Below are positions 20,820-28,898 of a stretch of 64,000 bases of DNA, one piece after another. Every line of letters starts with the position of its first letter. Within the stretch, counting starts at the first letter, position 1. The position numbers were made by a program, and so were the translations under genes. This stretch comes from Nostoc cf. commune SO-36. Its GTDB lineage: Bacteria > Cyanobacteriota > Cyanobacteriia > Cyanobacteriales > Nostocaceae. Location of the stretch: contig NZ_AP025732.1 of the NCBI RefSeq assembly GCF_023734775.1, forward strand, positions 1,178,001-1,242,000, in the 5' to 3' direction. The notes beneath the pieces were generated by a model. It was not told the origin of the DNA. It searched no databases and was given only the letters and a program-made list of their open reading frames with translations.

Positions 20820-20870
20820 CTAAATTCGCCCCAAGGGGAATCGATAGTTTCTACTGAAATACCGCAAAAT

Positions 20871-23468
20871 TTGCCCCTGAGTGGGGTAGTGGAATTTGTC
20901 GGACGTGAAGAAGAATTGCAAAATCTTCACCAACTTTTGCAGGATAATAAACAAGTTGCGATCGCAGCAATAGCAGGGATGGGTGGAGTTGGTAAAACAG
21001 AACTGGCTTTACAATATGCCAGCAAGCAACGCAACACTTACAACGGTGGGCTTTGCTGGTTGCTGGCAAAAACTGGAGATGTAGGCATTCAAGTTGTGCA
21101 GTTTGCTAGAACGCAGCTTGATTTAAAACCGCCAGAAGATTTTGATATAGTCGCGCAAGTGCAATATTGTTGGCGGCGTTGGCGTGAAGGTGATGTGCTG
21201 CTAGTGTTGGATGATGTCAGCGACTACGAAGAAGTCAAGCCTTACTTACAGTCGCTACCTTCTCGGTTTAAAGTGCTGATAACTACCCGCCAGAACTTGG
21301 GACGCATCGCACAGTTATCTTTGGATGTGCTGCAACCAGAAGCGGCGCTGGAGTTATTAAAGTCTTTACTCAAAGAAACACCGGGGCGAATTGAAAAAGA
21401 ATTTGCTTTAGCAAATCAGTTGTGTGAGTGGCTGGGATATTTACCTTTGGGTGTGGAATTAGTGGGGCGCTATCTGGCGCGGAAACAGGATTTATCTTTA
21501 GCAGAAATGTTGCGGCGGCTGGAGAACAAGCGACTAGATGAGCGTTCTCTGTCTAAATCTAAGTCGGAAGCTGACATGACAGCACAACGAGGTGTGTTAG
21601 CAGCCTTTGAGTTGAGTTGGCAAGAATTAGAGGACAGCGATAAACAACTGGGTTGTTTATTAAGTTTATTTGCCGCCGCACCTATACCTTGGAAGTTGGT
21701 GGAACAGTCTTTACCAGAAGAAGATGGAGAAGATTTAGAAGAAATCAGAGATGATAAGCTGTTGAATCTGCATTTACTCCAGCGCAAAGGTGAGGGAATC
21801 TATCAATTACATCCACTGCTGAGAGAGTTTTTCCAATATAAGCTTACAGGTTTAGATAAGGGGGAGGAACTAAAGCGATCGCTTTGTCGGGTAATGGTAG
21901 CAGTCGCCAAAGATATTCCTGACTTGCCCACCCTTGAGCAAATCACCGCAATTTCTCCCGCCATTCCTCATATAGCTGAAGTAGCGAATCATTTCATTCA
22001 ATACCTCAGCAATGAAGATTTACTTTGGCCTTTCCTCGGTAACGCTAGATTTTACAATGGTCAAGGTTTATATAACCAAGCTTTACCCTGGTCTAAACAA
22101 TGTCTAGAAGTCACTAAAAAACGTTTGGGAGAAGAACATCCAGATGTCGCCACTAGCCTCGACAACCTAGCGTTACTCTACGCCTCCCAAGGCAGATACA
22201 GCGAAGCCGAACCCCTTCACATCCAAGTTTTAGCACTCACGTGCAAGCTGCTGGGAGAAGAACATCCAGATGTCGCCACTAGCCTCAACAACCTAGCGTT
22301 ACTCTACGACTCCCAAGGCAGATACAGCGAAGCCGAACCCTTTTACATTCAAGCTTTAGCACTCACGCGCAAGCTGCTGGGAGAAGAACATCCATCTGTC
22401 GCCATTAACCTCAACAACCTAGCAGAACTCTACCGTTCCCAAGGCAGATACAGCGAAGCCGAACCCCTTTACATCCAAGCTTTAGCACTCAAGCGCAAGC
22501 TGTTGGGAGAAGAACATCCATCTGTCGCACTTAGCCTCAACAACCTAGCGTTACTCTACGACTCCCAAGGCAGATACAGCGAAGCCGAAGCCCTTCACAT
22601 CCAAGCTTTAGCACTCACGCGCAAGCTGCTGGGAGAAGAACATCCATCTGTCGCCCAAAGCCTCAACAACCTAGCAGCACTCTACTACTCCCAAGGCAGA
22701 TACAGCGAAGCCGAACCCCTTTACATCCAAGCTTTAGCACTCAAGCGCAAGCTGCTGGGAGAAGAACATCCATCTGTCGCCCAAAGCCTCAACAACCTAG
22801 CAGCACTCTACTACTCTCAAGGCAGATACAGCGAAGCCGAACCCCTTTTCATCCAAGCTTTGGCACTCTGGTGTCAACTGCTGGGAGAAGAACATCCATC
22901 TGTCGCCCAAAGCCTCAACAACCTAGCGGCACTCTACGACTCCCAAGGCAGATACAGCAAAGCCGAACCCCTTTACATCCAAGCCTTGGCACTCAGGTGT
23001 CAACTGCTGGGAGAAGAACATCCAGATATCGCCATTAGCCTCAACAATCTAGCGAGACTCTACTACTTCCAAGGCAGATACAGCGAAGCCGAACCCCTTT
23101 ACATCCAAGCTTTAGCACTCTGCCGTCAACTGCTAGGTGAAGAACATCCATTAGTTGCTACTAGCCTCAACAACCTAGCGGCACTCTACGACTCCCAAGG
23201 CAGATACAGCGAAGCCGAACCCCTTTTCATCCAAGCTTTAGCACTCACACGTAAGCTGCTGGGAGAATCACATCCATCTGTCGCACTTAACCTCAACAAC
23301 CTAGCGTTACTCTACTATTCCCAAGGCAGATACAGCGAAGCCGAACCCCTTTACATACAAGCTTTGGAAATTGCTGAACTTAGTTTAGGGGTAAATCATC
23401 CCAACACAATTACTTTCCGTGAAAATTTAGCATATTTACGCGATCGCCTCCCCCCAAATCCAGAATAA
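20871..23468 (+). CDS. NB-ARC STAND NTPase with ten near-identical TPRs
   Basis: A signal-transducing STAND ATPase, 865 residues from a TTG at 20871; the frame is actually open back to 20820. The NB-ARC domain covers about residues 5-330: GVVEFVGREEELQNLHQLL, P-loop IAGMGGVGKTELALQYA, Walker B DVLLVLDDVSD, RNBS-like FKVLITTRQN and LPLGVELVGRYLA. A winged-helix-like spacer follows. The C-terminal half has ten 42-residue kinesin-light-chain/nephrocystin-3-type TPRs (LGEEHPSVAQSLNNLAALYY, SQGRYSEAEPLYIQALAL). Their DNA is nearly identical over 126-bp units, so copy number probably varies by recombination. Similar STAND proteins act as phage or danger sensors; that role is inference here. No effector gene is adjacent. 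Confidence 0.88.
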   Translation: MPLSGVVEFVGREEELQNLHQLLQDNKQVAIAAIAGMGGVGKTELALQYASKQRNTYNGGLCWLLAKTGDVGIQVVQFARTQLDLKPPEDFDIVAQVQYCWRRWREGDVLLVLDDVSDYEEVKPYLQSLPSRFKVLITTRQNLGRIAQLSLDVLQPEAALELLKSLLKETPGRIEKEFALANQLCEWLGYLPLGVELVGRYLARKQDLSLAEMLRRLENKRLDERSLSKSKSEADMTAQRGVLAAFELSWQELEDSDKQLGCLLSLFAAAPIPWKLVEQSLPEEDGEDLEEIRDDKLLNLHLLQRKGEGIYQLHPLLREFFQYKLTGLDKGEELKRSLCRVMVAVAKDIPDLPTLEQITAISPAIPHIAEVANHFIQYLSNEDLLWPFLGNARFYNGQGLYNQALPWSKQCLEVTKKRLGEEHPDVATSLDNLALLYASQGRYSEAEPLHIQVLALTCKLLGEEHPDVATSLNNLALLYDSQGRYSEAEPFYIQALALTRKLLGEEHPSVAINLNNLAELYRSQGRYSEAEPLYIQALALKRKLLGEEHPSVALSLNNLALLYDSQGRYSEAEALHIQALALTRKLLGEEHPSVAQSLNNLAALYYSQGRYSEAEPLYIQALALKRKLLGEEHPSVAQSLNNLAALYYSQGRYSEAEPLFIQALALWCQLLGEEHPSVAQSLNNLAALYDSQGRYSKAEPLYIQALALRCQLLGEEHPDIAISLNNLARLYYFQGRYSEAEPLYIQALALCRQLLGEEHPLVATSLNNLAALYDSQGRYSEAEPLFIQALALTRKLLGESHPSVALNLNNLALLYYSQGRYSEAEPLYIQALEIAELSLGVNHPNTITFRENLAYLRDRLPPNPE

Positions 23469-23960
23469 GCTAGTTATATGCAAAGCGTACCGTGATAAAA
23501 ATGAAACGCGCGTTAGCGTTCGCGGAGCGTCTCGTAGAGAAGCTCACCGAAGGTATCGCTTAAACTCGGTCTTTCGTGTTCCGAACTCGGTCTTTCGTGT
23601 TCTGAACGAGAACGTTCTTGTTTCAAGTGACAATGTTTTTGTTCTTAACGAGAACGTTTCTGTTCCCAGTGAGAATATTTCTGTTCCAAACGAGAATGTT
23701 CCTGTTTCAAGTGACAATGTTTTAGCTTTAAGCTCGACGTTTCGTGTTCCAAGGTGGAATGATGGTGTTGTAAAGGCGATCGCTCTAGTGGTCTGTCAAG
23801 CTAAAAATTGTGTGTGACCAACTTTTGAAATCGTTTGCTAGCAAGATATTCTGGGGCTACTCACGCACAAAATCAAAATTGACAGACCACTAGTTTATAG
23901 TGTAAATCTACAGGCAATGTCTATGACAGGCTATTCGGCGTCGCTGTTATCCAATTGTAA
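23440..23960. repeat. Duplicated block, copy 1 (gene tail plus 21-bp array)
   Basis: Starts with the last codons of the NB-ARC gene (CGATCGCCTCCCCCCAAATC) and continues through CAAAGCGTACCGTGATAAAA, then a degenerate 21-bp array (units such as GTTCTTAACGAGAACGTTTCT and GTTCCAAACGAGAATGTTCCT, about 23580-23750), then GGCGATCGCTCTAG and TTTATAGTGTAAATCTACAG. The same order recurs at 24722-25250. The two copies flank the VapBC pair. Copy 1 is interrupted by a 103-bp element. Confidence 0.85.
23788..23890. mobile_element. 103-bp MITE with TA target duplication
   Basis: Perfect terminal inverted repeats GTGGTCTGTCAA / TTGACAGACCAC, flanked by TA on both sides (equivalently CTAG if the outer base pair is counted as target). 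The second copy of the surrounding block, at 25074-25077, has the uninterrupted GCTCTAGTTTATAG, so the empty site is visible. TA duplication suggests mobilisation by an IS630/Tc1-type transposase; no such gene is in the window. Confidence 0.88.
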
Positions 23961-24028
23961 ATGATGATCTTGTCAAGGCGATCGCTCTACCTTAAAGGTG
24001 GAAACTTTATGTTCTTAAATTGGAATTT

Positions 24029-24430
24029 TTATATTTTTGTTGAAACTGTAAACAAACCAAGATGTTGAACAAATGGCAAGAAATCTTTGTCGCTGAACAA
24101 AAGCGAGTTTTGGTTTTCAATGCAAAAAGTAGCGATAATTACATCAGCCGTTTTGCGGATAGTAATGCCATATTTTCGGAGACTTCTATAGTTATCAGCA
24201 CTCTTGAAAGCAAGATTAATACCTAACATTTCAAAAATTGTCAAAGAAGTCAGTAGTTCCTTTGCTGTTTGATAATCGGCATCAGAACGAAATCCTTGCA
24301 GTACCTCAGTCAATATCAGATCACCAATCGCAAGCGGTTCTACTCCCAAAAGTCTATCTAGCTTATTTGTTTCTGGGGTTTTCCTACCGTTAAAATAGTC
24401 TATCCATACACTTGTATCTACAATAATCAT
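24029..24430 (-). CDS. vapC: VapC-type PIN-domain toxin
   Basis: A 133-residue PIN-domain ribonuclease, the toxin of a type II toxin-antitoxin pair. Acidic active-site residues are in place: the first Asp in MIIVDTSVWIDYF, Glu in LILTEVLQGF, Asp in RKTADVIIATF and the last Asp in LLFSDKDFLPF. Length is typical. Its ATG overlaps the antitoxin stop (ATGA, 24427-24430), the usual coupled arrangement with the antitoxin first. The pair sits between two copies of a duplicated repeat block, compatible with movement as a cassette. Confidence 0.9.
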   Translation of the reverse strand: MIIVDTSVWIDYFNGRKTPETNKLDRLLGVEPLAIGDLILTEVLQGFRSDADYQTAKELLTSLTIFEMLGINLAFKSADNYRSLRKYGITIRKTADVIIATFCIENQNSLLFSDKDFLPFVQHLGLFTVSTKI

Positions 24431-24621
24431 GAATTTGTTCTGATCTCATCAAGGTTGCCTTCCCATTGGAGATTACCTCGATAAGCTTTTATTTTTTCTT
24501 GTTGCTTTAGTTTAATTAGTGTCTTTAACCCAAGTTCAATTACTTCTTGTTTAGTCTGAAGCCCAGTTACTTTCATTGCTTCATCTATGAGCTTTTCATC
24601 AATAAAAAAATCAGTTTTCAT
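24427..24621 (-). CDS. vapB: VapB-type antitoxin
   Basis: A 64-residue antitoxin from ATG 24621 (MKTDFFIDEKLIDEAMKVTG), matching the VapB/DUF2191 pattern: a short N-terminal strand, helices with TGLQTKQEVIELGLKTLIKL, and an acidic C-terminal tail (WEGNLDEIRTNS) that would wrap the toxin. A much longer frame reaching 25209 only translates repeat DNA and is not a credible start. By family it should bind DNA as a dimer and repress its own operon. Confidence 0.88.
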   Translation of the reverse strand: MKTDFFIDEKLIDEAMKVTGLQTKQEVIELGLKTLIKLKQQEKIKAYRGNLQWEGNLDEIRTNS

Positions 24622-24721
24622 GGTAGGTTTAGATATTGGTTTGTATAGAATGCGATCAAATGGCTTTTTTGGGTTTGACGATATTGTAAAGCCTAGCGCT
24701 CTATTTTTGATTTTAAACCCA

Positions 24722-25250
24722 CAAGCGATCGCCTCCCCCCAAATCCAGAATAAGCTAGTTTTGTGCAAAGCGTACCGTGATAAAACTGAAAAGCGCGTTA
24801 GCGAAGCTAGCTCACCGTTCGCGTAGCGTTCCGTAGGAAAGGTATCGCTTAAACTCGGTCTTTCGTGTTCCGAACTCGGTCTTTCGTATTCTGAACGAGA
24901 ACGTTCTTGTTTCAAGTGACAATGTTTTTGTTCTAAACGAGAACGTTTCTGTTCCCAGTGAGAATATTTCTGTTCCAAACGAGAATGTTCCTGTTTCAAG
25001 TGACAATGTTTTAGCTTTAAGCTCGACGTTTCGTGTTCCAAGGTGAAATGATGGTGTTGTAAAGGCGATCGCTCTAGTTTATAGTGTAAATCTACAGGCG
25101 ATCGCCTTTCAGGTAAAACATTGAATCCATTAGTGTCATTGTGTAGAATGCAATCAGCTTGCTCCGATGGAGGCGATCGCTCTAGTTTATAGTGTAAATC
25201 TACAGGCAATGTCTATGACGGGCTATTCGGCATCGCTGTTATCCAATTGT
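24722..25250. repeat. Duplicated block, copy 2 (with extra internal repeats)
   Basis: Repeats the copy at 23440-23960 in the same orientation: CGATCGCCTCCCCCCAAATC, CAAAGCGTACCGTGATAAAA, the 21-bp array (about 24860-25035), GGCGATCGCTCTAGTTTATA and CAATGTCTATGACGGGCTAT. It lacks the 103-bp element and instead repeats GGCGATCGCTCTAGTTTATA a second time around 25172-25191. The carried-over end of the NB-ARC gene (codons for DRLPPNPE) shows that the duplication started inside that gene. Confidence 0.85.
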
Positions 25251-25294
25251 ATTTCAAAAATCAAATACAATTCCTATATCAGTGATGTTAAAGC

Positions 25295-25408
25295 TTAAAA
25301 GAAAAACAAAAAGTTTAGTGTATTGATGTATGCACTACGGTTCCCCCGTGCATACTGATCTACAAATCGCAGAATATCTTCTTCTAAGGTAATTGTGACT
25401 TTTATCAT
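25295..25408 (-). pseudogene. Truncated ribbon-helix-helix antitoxin remnant
   Basis: A 37-residue frame, MIKVTITLEEDILRFVDQYA then RGNRSAYINTLNFLFFF. The first 30 residues fit the RHH fold of CopG-like antitoxins (strand IKVTITL, helix EEDILRFVDQYA, NRSAYIN turn); the expected second helix and toxin-binding tail are replaced by a hydrophobic run and a stop. No toxin partner is adjacent. Confidence 0.55.
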
Positions 25409-25457
25409 CTTTTTTAGTTGTAGAAATTAAGCGGAAAAATATTTTTGACAATTAATA

Positions 25458-26252
25458 CTAATTTTCTGCCTGCAACAACCAAAAGCCGCTATAAGTCATC
25501 CCAGAATCATCGGGTTGAACTAACAAAAAATGCAATCCTCGGCTTTGCTGTTTGCGTTGTTCAAATGTTTGGGCTGCTGTTGTAACTTCTGGATCTTCAA
25601 AAGTGGCAACAATCCATCTGTCCACTAAACCAGCTTCTAATACTAAGCCATCCGGTGCGCCAGAAATGTAGTTTAATGCTACAGAACGGGCTTTCTGCAA
25701 CCACCGTGCTAGGCGCATCGATTGCCGTCCACCATAAATTACTACACCAGGAACAGGGACTGTTGATGCCAAACCTAAATTGATCGGTTTGAGATGTTCT
25801 GGGATGTGCAAAATGGGAATGGGGCGATCGCTAAATCTCGTTTCTACATCACTAGCAGCTAAACTTGCAAAACGCCATTGTTCTCCCCAGAGGTTTTCTG
25901 GCAATGGTGCTGGGGGTGGTTTATCCAGCGTTGAAGGATATTGCTTTTCTTGTAACCACTGCTTTAACGCCAAAGTATGACGGGTAGGTTCGACATTTAT
26001 ACTTAAATTACGTCCAGCCGCTTCAATTAAACTTAGTGACTGCGGACGAAACACCTGGATTACATCTGGCAATTTTTCACCAGCAGCGAATTCAAATTGA
26101 GCAGCCACCCAACTCGAATTCGCTGCTGACTGGAGACAGGTGGCTTCGTATTCAAAGCTGCGAGTTGCGTCACAAATCAACAACTCCCATAAAATTTGTC
26201 CAGATGCATCTTGCAATGGACGACGATAAAAATCAACCTGCCAAATTTTCAT
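25458..26252 (-). CDS. Tab2/Atab2-like RNA-binding protein
   Basis: A 264-residue member of the Tab2/Atab2 family (DUF1092). Plant and algal homologues bind the psaB mRNA and are needed for photosystem I translation. Conserved blocks: MKIWQVDFYRRPLQDASGQ, LWELLICDATRSF, FRPQSLSLIEAAGRNLSINV, LPENLWGEQWRFASLAASD and the C-terminal GLHFLLVQPDDSGMTYSGFW. Full length by comparison with cyanobacterial members, ATG start, no signal peptide. Monocistronic as far as can be seen. A role in PSI biogenesis is family-based inference. Confidence 0.9.
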   Translation of the reverse strand: MKIWQVDFYRRPLQDASGQILWELLICDATRSFEYEATCLQSAANSSWVAAQFEFAAGEKLPDVIQVFRPQSLSLIEAAGRNLSINVEPTRHTLALKQWLQEKQYPSTLDKPPPAPLPENLWGEQWRFASLAASDVETRFSDRPIPILHIPEHLKPINLGLASTVPVPGVVIYGGRQSMRLARWLQKARSVALNYISGAPDGLVLEAGLVDRWIVATFEDPEVTTAAQTFEQRKQQSRGLHFLLVQPDDSGMTYSGFWLLQAEN

Positions 26253-26486
26253 AAGTGGGGAGATTCGGGATTGGGGACAAGGGAAATAACTCTTAACAAA
26301 TGGCTAAGGGACTTGCAAAAAATAAATTATCCCAAATTATTTATAGAATTGTAGGGGATTTGTAGGGGCGCAAGTCTTTGCGTCCCTACATAAGCTGTTA
26401 AGCAAATAAGATTGCACATTTAGCGCTGCGCGTTCGCCTAAGCGTTCCGCAGTGATGGGGTATTTTATTAACTAGCACTCTCTAAT

Positions 26487-26756
26487 TCAAAAAGCCTGAA
26501 TCCATTCTTTAACAGAATATTCAGTCCAAATGCCATTTTTCCAGTAGGGATCATTTTCAATTAACTCGCGCACGGTGGCTTCATTTTCGGCTTCGTAAAT
26601 GCCAAAAACTTTTGTGACATCTTTGGTGGGGCCAATGGTAATCAGCACGCCGGATTCTTTTTGTTTTGCTAATCCGTCTAAATGAGCTTCACGGTGGGGG
26701 GCACGTTTTTCGAGAACGTCTTCGCAGTAAGTTCCCCAAAGTACATATTTAGGCAT
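26487..26756 (-). CDS. YciI-like (YCII-domain) protein
   Basis: An 89-residue protein of the YCII/dimeric alpha-beta barrel superfamily: MPKYVLWGTYCEDVLEKRAP, HREAHLDGLAKQKESGVLIT, VFGIYEAENEATVRELIEND and PYWKNGIWTEYSVKEWI. The His in the RxxHxxHL region and the YWKNGIW block are typical. Such proteins are small dehydrogenases, hydrolases or isomerases of unknown substrate. Upstream on the same strand is a short hypothetical gene 22 bp away, so the two may be cotranscribed. Confidence 0.88.
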   Translation of the reverse strand: MPKYVLWGTYCEDVLEKRAPHREAHLDGLAKQKESGVLITIGPTKDVTKVFGIYEAENEATVRELIENDPYWKNGIWTEYSVKEWIQAF

Positions 26757-26778
26757 AATTCCTTGTTACTTCTACTGG

Positions 26779-26961
26779 TTAATGCGGTTCCCAATTGCAA
26801 CTATAATGGATTTCTGCCGCTATTGATTCTAAATGTAAAAACTCTCGCCACTTGTCTAAAATTACCTTAGTTTTATATTCATCTACATCTAATCTTTCAG
26901 CGATCGCTTGTATTGAAAGCCAATAGCCGGCATAACAACCTGTACCCGAAGTTATATTCAT
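26779..26961 (-). CDS. Small hypothetical protein
   Basis: A 60-residue frame from ATG 26961 (MNITSGTGCYAGYWLSIQAI); a TTG five codons upstream is less likely because of an AAGG stretch just before the ATG. The middle (AIAERLDVDEYKTKVILDKW) looks like a small helix-turn-helix. It ends 22 bp before the YciI-like gene. Short conserved proteins like this occur next to metabolic genes in Nostocales; function unknown. Confidence 0.5.
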   Translation of the reverse strand: MNITSGTGCYAGYWLSIQAIAERLDVDEYKTKVILDKWREFLHLESIAAEIHYSCNWEPH

Positions 26962-27215
26962 CCTTATTATATGCAAATTGTAGGCGCAACAGCTTATTAC
27001 AGCATTCCTCTCTTTTCATCCTTTTATTTTGGCTAAGGTATTGGTTTGAGGTGAAGATAGGTTTGTAGAGTCCAGTTATATCGTTCTTAACCGTAACGTA
27101 GAGAGTTTTGCCATTGCCAGTAAAGATCCGAACTTTCTAATATGCGATCGCTAGGCCATTGGTTTTGGGGAATGTAAAAATAAATAGCAGCGATTCTCAC
27201 TTAGGTGCAACACTG

Positions 27216-28322
27216 TCAATTGAGATAACAATGGCAATCTGGTTTATCAATCAGTGACTCAACCAAGGCATTTAGGGCAGTAGCAGCTAAAGCGCCACCT
27301 CCCAAAGTGCCTTCAACTGTAATATAAGGTATCTTTTGTAGCATCAGTTGCCGCTTGGCTGCCGGAGCATGGCTAAAACCAATGGGCATTCCAATTATTA
27401 ATGCAGGCTGAATTTTCTGGTTGGCAATCGCCTCACAAACTTCTACAAGTACTGAGGGAGCATAACCAACTACCAGCACACAACCCTGACTTACTTGCTG
27501 CAATTTTTCTCGCCATTCTCGATGCTGCCAAAAGGCAACTTCTGCTTCTGTGGCGGTAGTGATATGGGGATTATCAATCAAGGTTTCAATCTGACATCCC
27601 AAGTGAGATAATCGGGTTTGATCCAAGGCAGCAGCAACCGTTTGGGTATCGACAACAATTTGACAGCTTGAAGATAAGGCTTCTCGACTAGCTGCGATCG
27701 CATCTCGGCTCAATTTCACAAAGGACACTAAACTCACATCGCCACAAGTCAAAACTAACTGAGAAATTAAGTGTTGTTCAATTTCCGAACGGTGAGACAA
27801 ATCGGGTAATAAGCGTTGTAGCGATTCTGAAAAAGCTTCTGAATGGGTATGAATTTCGGCATCCAAACCACTCCAGAGATTTTCCAATCCCCCCAATCCA
27901 GCTTGAGTTTCGACATCAAGTAACTTGAGTTGTGCCAAAACTTCCGCCTGCATAATTTGACAATGGCGATCGCGCCCCAATAATCCTTCTAATGCTGATG
28001 CAGTTTGCCGCAGTTGAGAAATTTGTTGCATCACCGCGCGATATTGCTGCTGAAGTTGTCCCATCAGGTTAACAGTTGTGTCAGCCTCTGGTTCCACCTC
28101 CAAAATATTGCGGATATGGTTTAGCTGAAACCCTTGCTGCTTCAGTGCGACAATCCGTTGCAAGCGGAGGACATCTTTTTTGGTATAGAGACGGTAATTG
28201 CTAGGCGATCGCACTGGTTGCGGTAGTAGCCCCAATTGATGGTAGTGGCGTACCATGCGCGGAGTTAAACCACCACCCACTGCATCGGTAAGTTCTTTAA
28301 TAGTTAAGCAACCAGCATTCAT
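27216..28322 (-). CDS. coaR: Cobalt-responsive MerR-family regulator CoaR
   Basis: A transcription activator that senses excess cobalt and switches on the cobalt exporter. The N-terminal MerR HTH is clear (LTIKELTDAVGGGLTPRMVR, HYHQLGLLPQPVRSPSNYRL, then ALKQQGFQLNHIRNIL). The C-terminal half (from about residue 150) is homologous to precorrin-8X methylmutase (CbiC/CobH), including LVLTCGDVSL and PALIIGMPIGFSHAPAAKRQ. The extreme C-terminus CHCYLN supplies the Cys-His-Cys cobalt site described for Synechocystis CoaR. 368 residues, as expected. Its target coaT lies divergent at 30256, separated by two inserted genes; the TOPRIM-like gene ends 3 bp upstream, so coaR may now be transcribed from that promoter. 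Confidence 0.92.
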   Translation of the reverse strand: MNAGCLTIKELTDAVGGGLTPRMVRHYHQLGLLPQPVRSPSNYRLYTKKDVLRLQRIVALKQQGFQLNHIRNILEVEPEADTTVNLMGQLQQQYRAVMQQISQLRQTASALEGLLGRDRHCQIMQAEVLAQLKLLDVETQAGLGGLENLWSGLDAEIHTHSEAFSESLQRLLPDLSHRSEIEQHLISQLVLTCGDVSLVSFVKLSRDAIAASREALSSSCQIVVDTQTVAAALDQTRLSHLGCQIETLIDNPHITTATEAEVAFWQHREWREKLQQVSQGCVLVVGYAPSVLVEVCEAIANQKIQPALIIGMPIGFSHAPAAKRQLMLQKIPYITVEGTLGGGALAATALNALVESLIDKPDCHCYLN

Positions 28323-28325
28323 GAT

Positions 28326-28898
28326 TTACTCCAACAAGGGCAAAAGTCTTTGTAACTCTTCACAAGCCGTCTGAAGAGATGGCGGTGCATTTTCATCCAA
28401 ACTCCCTTGAGAACACTGGTTTGCTAATTGTTCAACGCCGGGTTTACAAATTGCCTCATTTTTAGGGAATTTTGGATATTTGGATTTTTCTCCTTCTTCT
28501 TCAACAACTTTTCCTGTTCGTAAATAATGTATCCAAGTTTCGATATTTCTTTTTGGCACGAAGATTGCTATTTTCTCATCAGCCTTACGAAGTTCCTGTG
28601 AATTTTTTATCAGTGCATTATCTAATTCTTTCAGTGTTGCCTTTACTGTCGCAGTATCTGCATCAATCAATACTACTAGCATTCCTGAACGATAGTTTTT
28701 TCTCCGGTATTCTTTAACCTCTGCTGCATAATGCTTTCTAACAAACTGCTCTCCTGCACCTTTACCTGCTGAGAAAGTCCTAATTGTGACGTTTTTTGGA
28801 TTTATATTAAAGCCTCGCTTTTTCAAAAAATGATATGCAAAAACTTGCTGTTGTAGATCCTCGCACAAAATTACTATCTGTACTCTATTCTGGGTCAT
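28326..28898 (-). CDS. TOPRIM-like protein paired with an AAA ATPase
   Basis: A 190-residue protein from ATG 28898 (MTQNRVQIVILCEDLQQQVF). The layout suggests a TOPRIM fold: a first strand ending in an acidic pair (VILCED), a second acidic motif LVVLIDADTATVKATL and a later strand IAIFVPKRNIETWIHYLRTG. TOPRIM partners of AAA ATPases act as nucleases in OLD and PARIS (AriB) defence. The match to a named family is not certain, and the protein is shorter than AriB. Its start overlaps the ATPase stop by 14 bp, a sign of translational coupling. coaR begins 3 bp after its stop. Confidence 0.62.
   Translation of the reverse strand: MTQNRVQIVILCEDLQQQVFAYHFLKKRGFNINPKNVTIRTFSAGKGAGEQFVRKHYAAEVKEYRRKNYRSGMLVVLIDADTATVKATLKELDNALIKNSQELRKADEKIAIFVPKRNIETWIHYLRTGKVVEEEGEKSKYPKFPKNEAICKPGVEQLANQCSQGSLDENAPPSLQTACEELQRLLPLLE

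Noticed and set aside
24622..25209. Long N-terminal extension of the antitoxin gene
   Set aside because: The extension translates a duplicated repeat block; the antitoxin fold starts at 24621 with MKTDFFIDEK.
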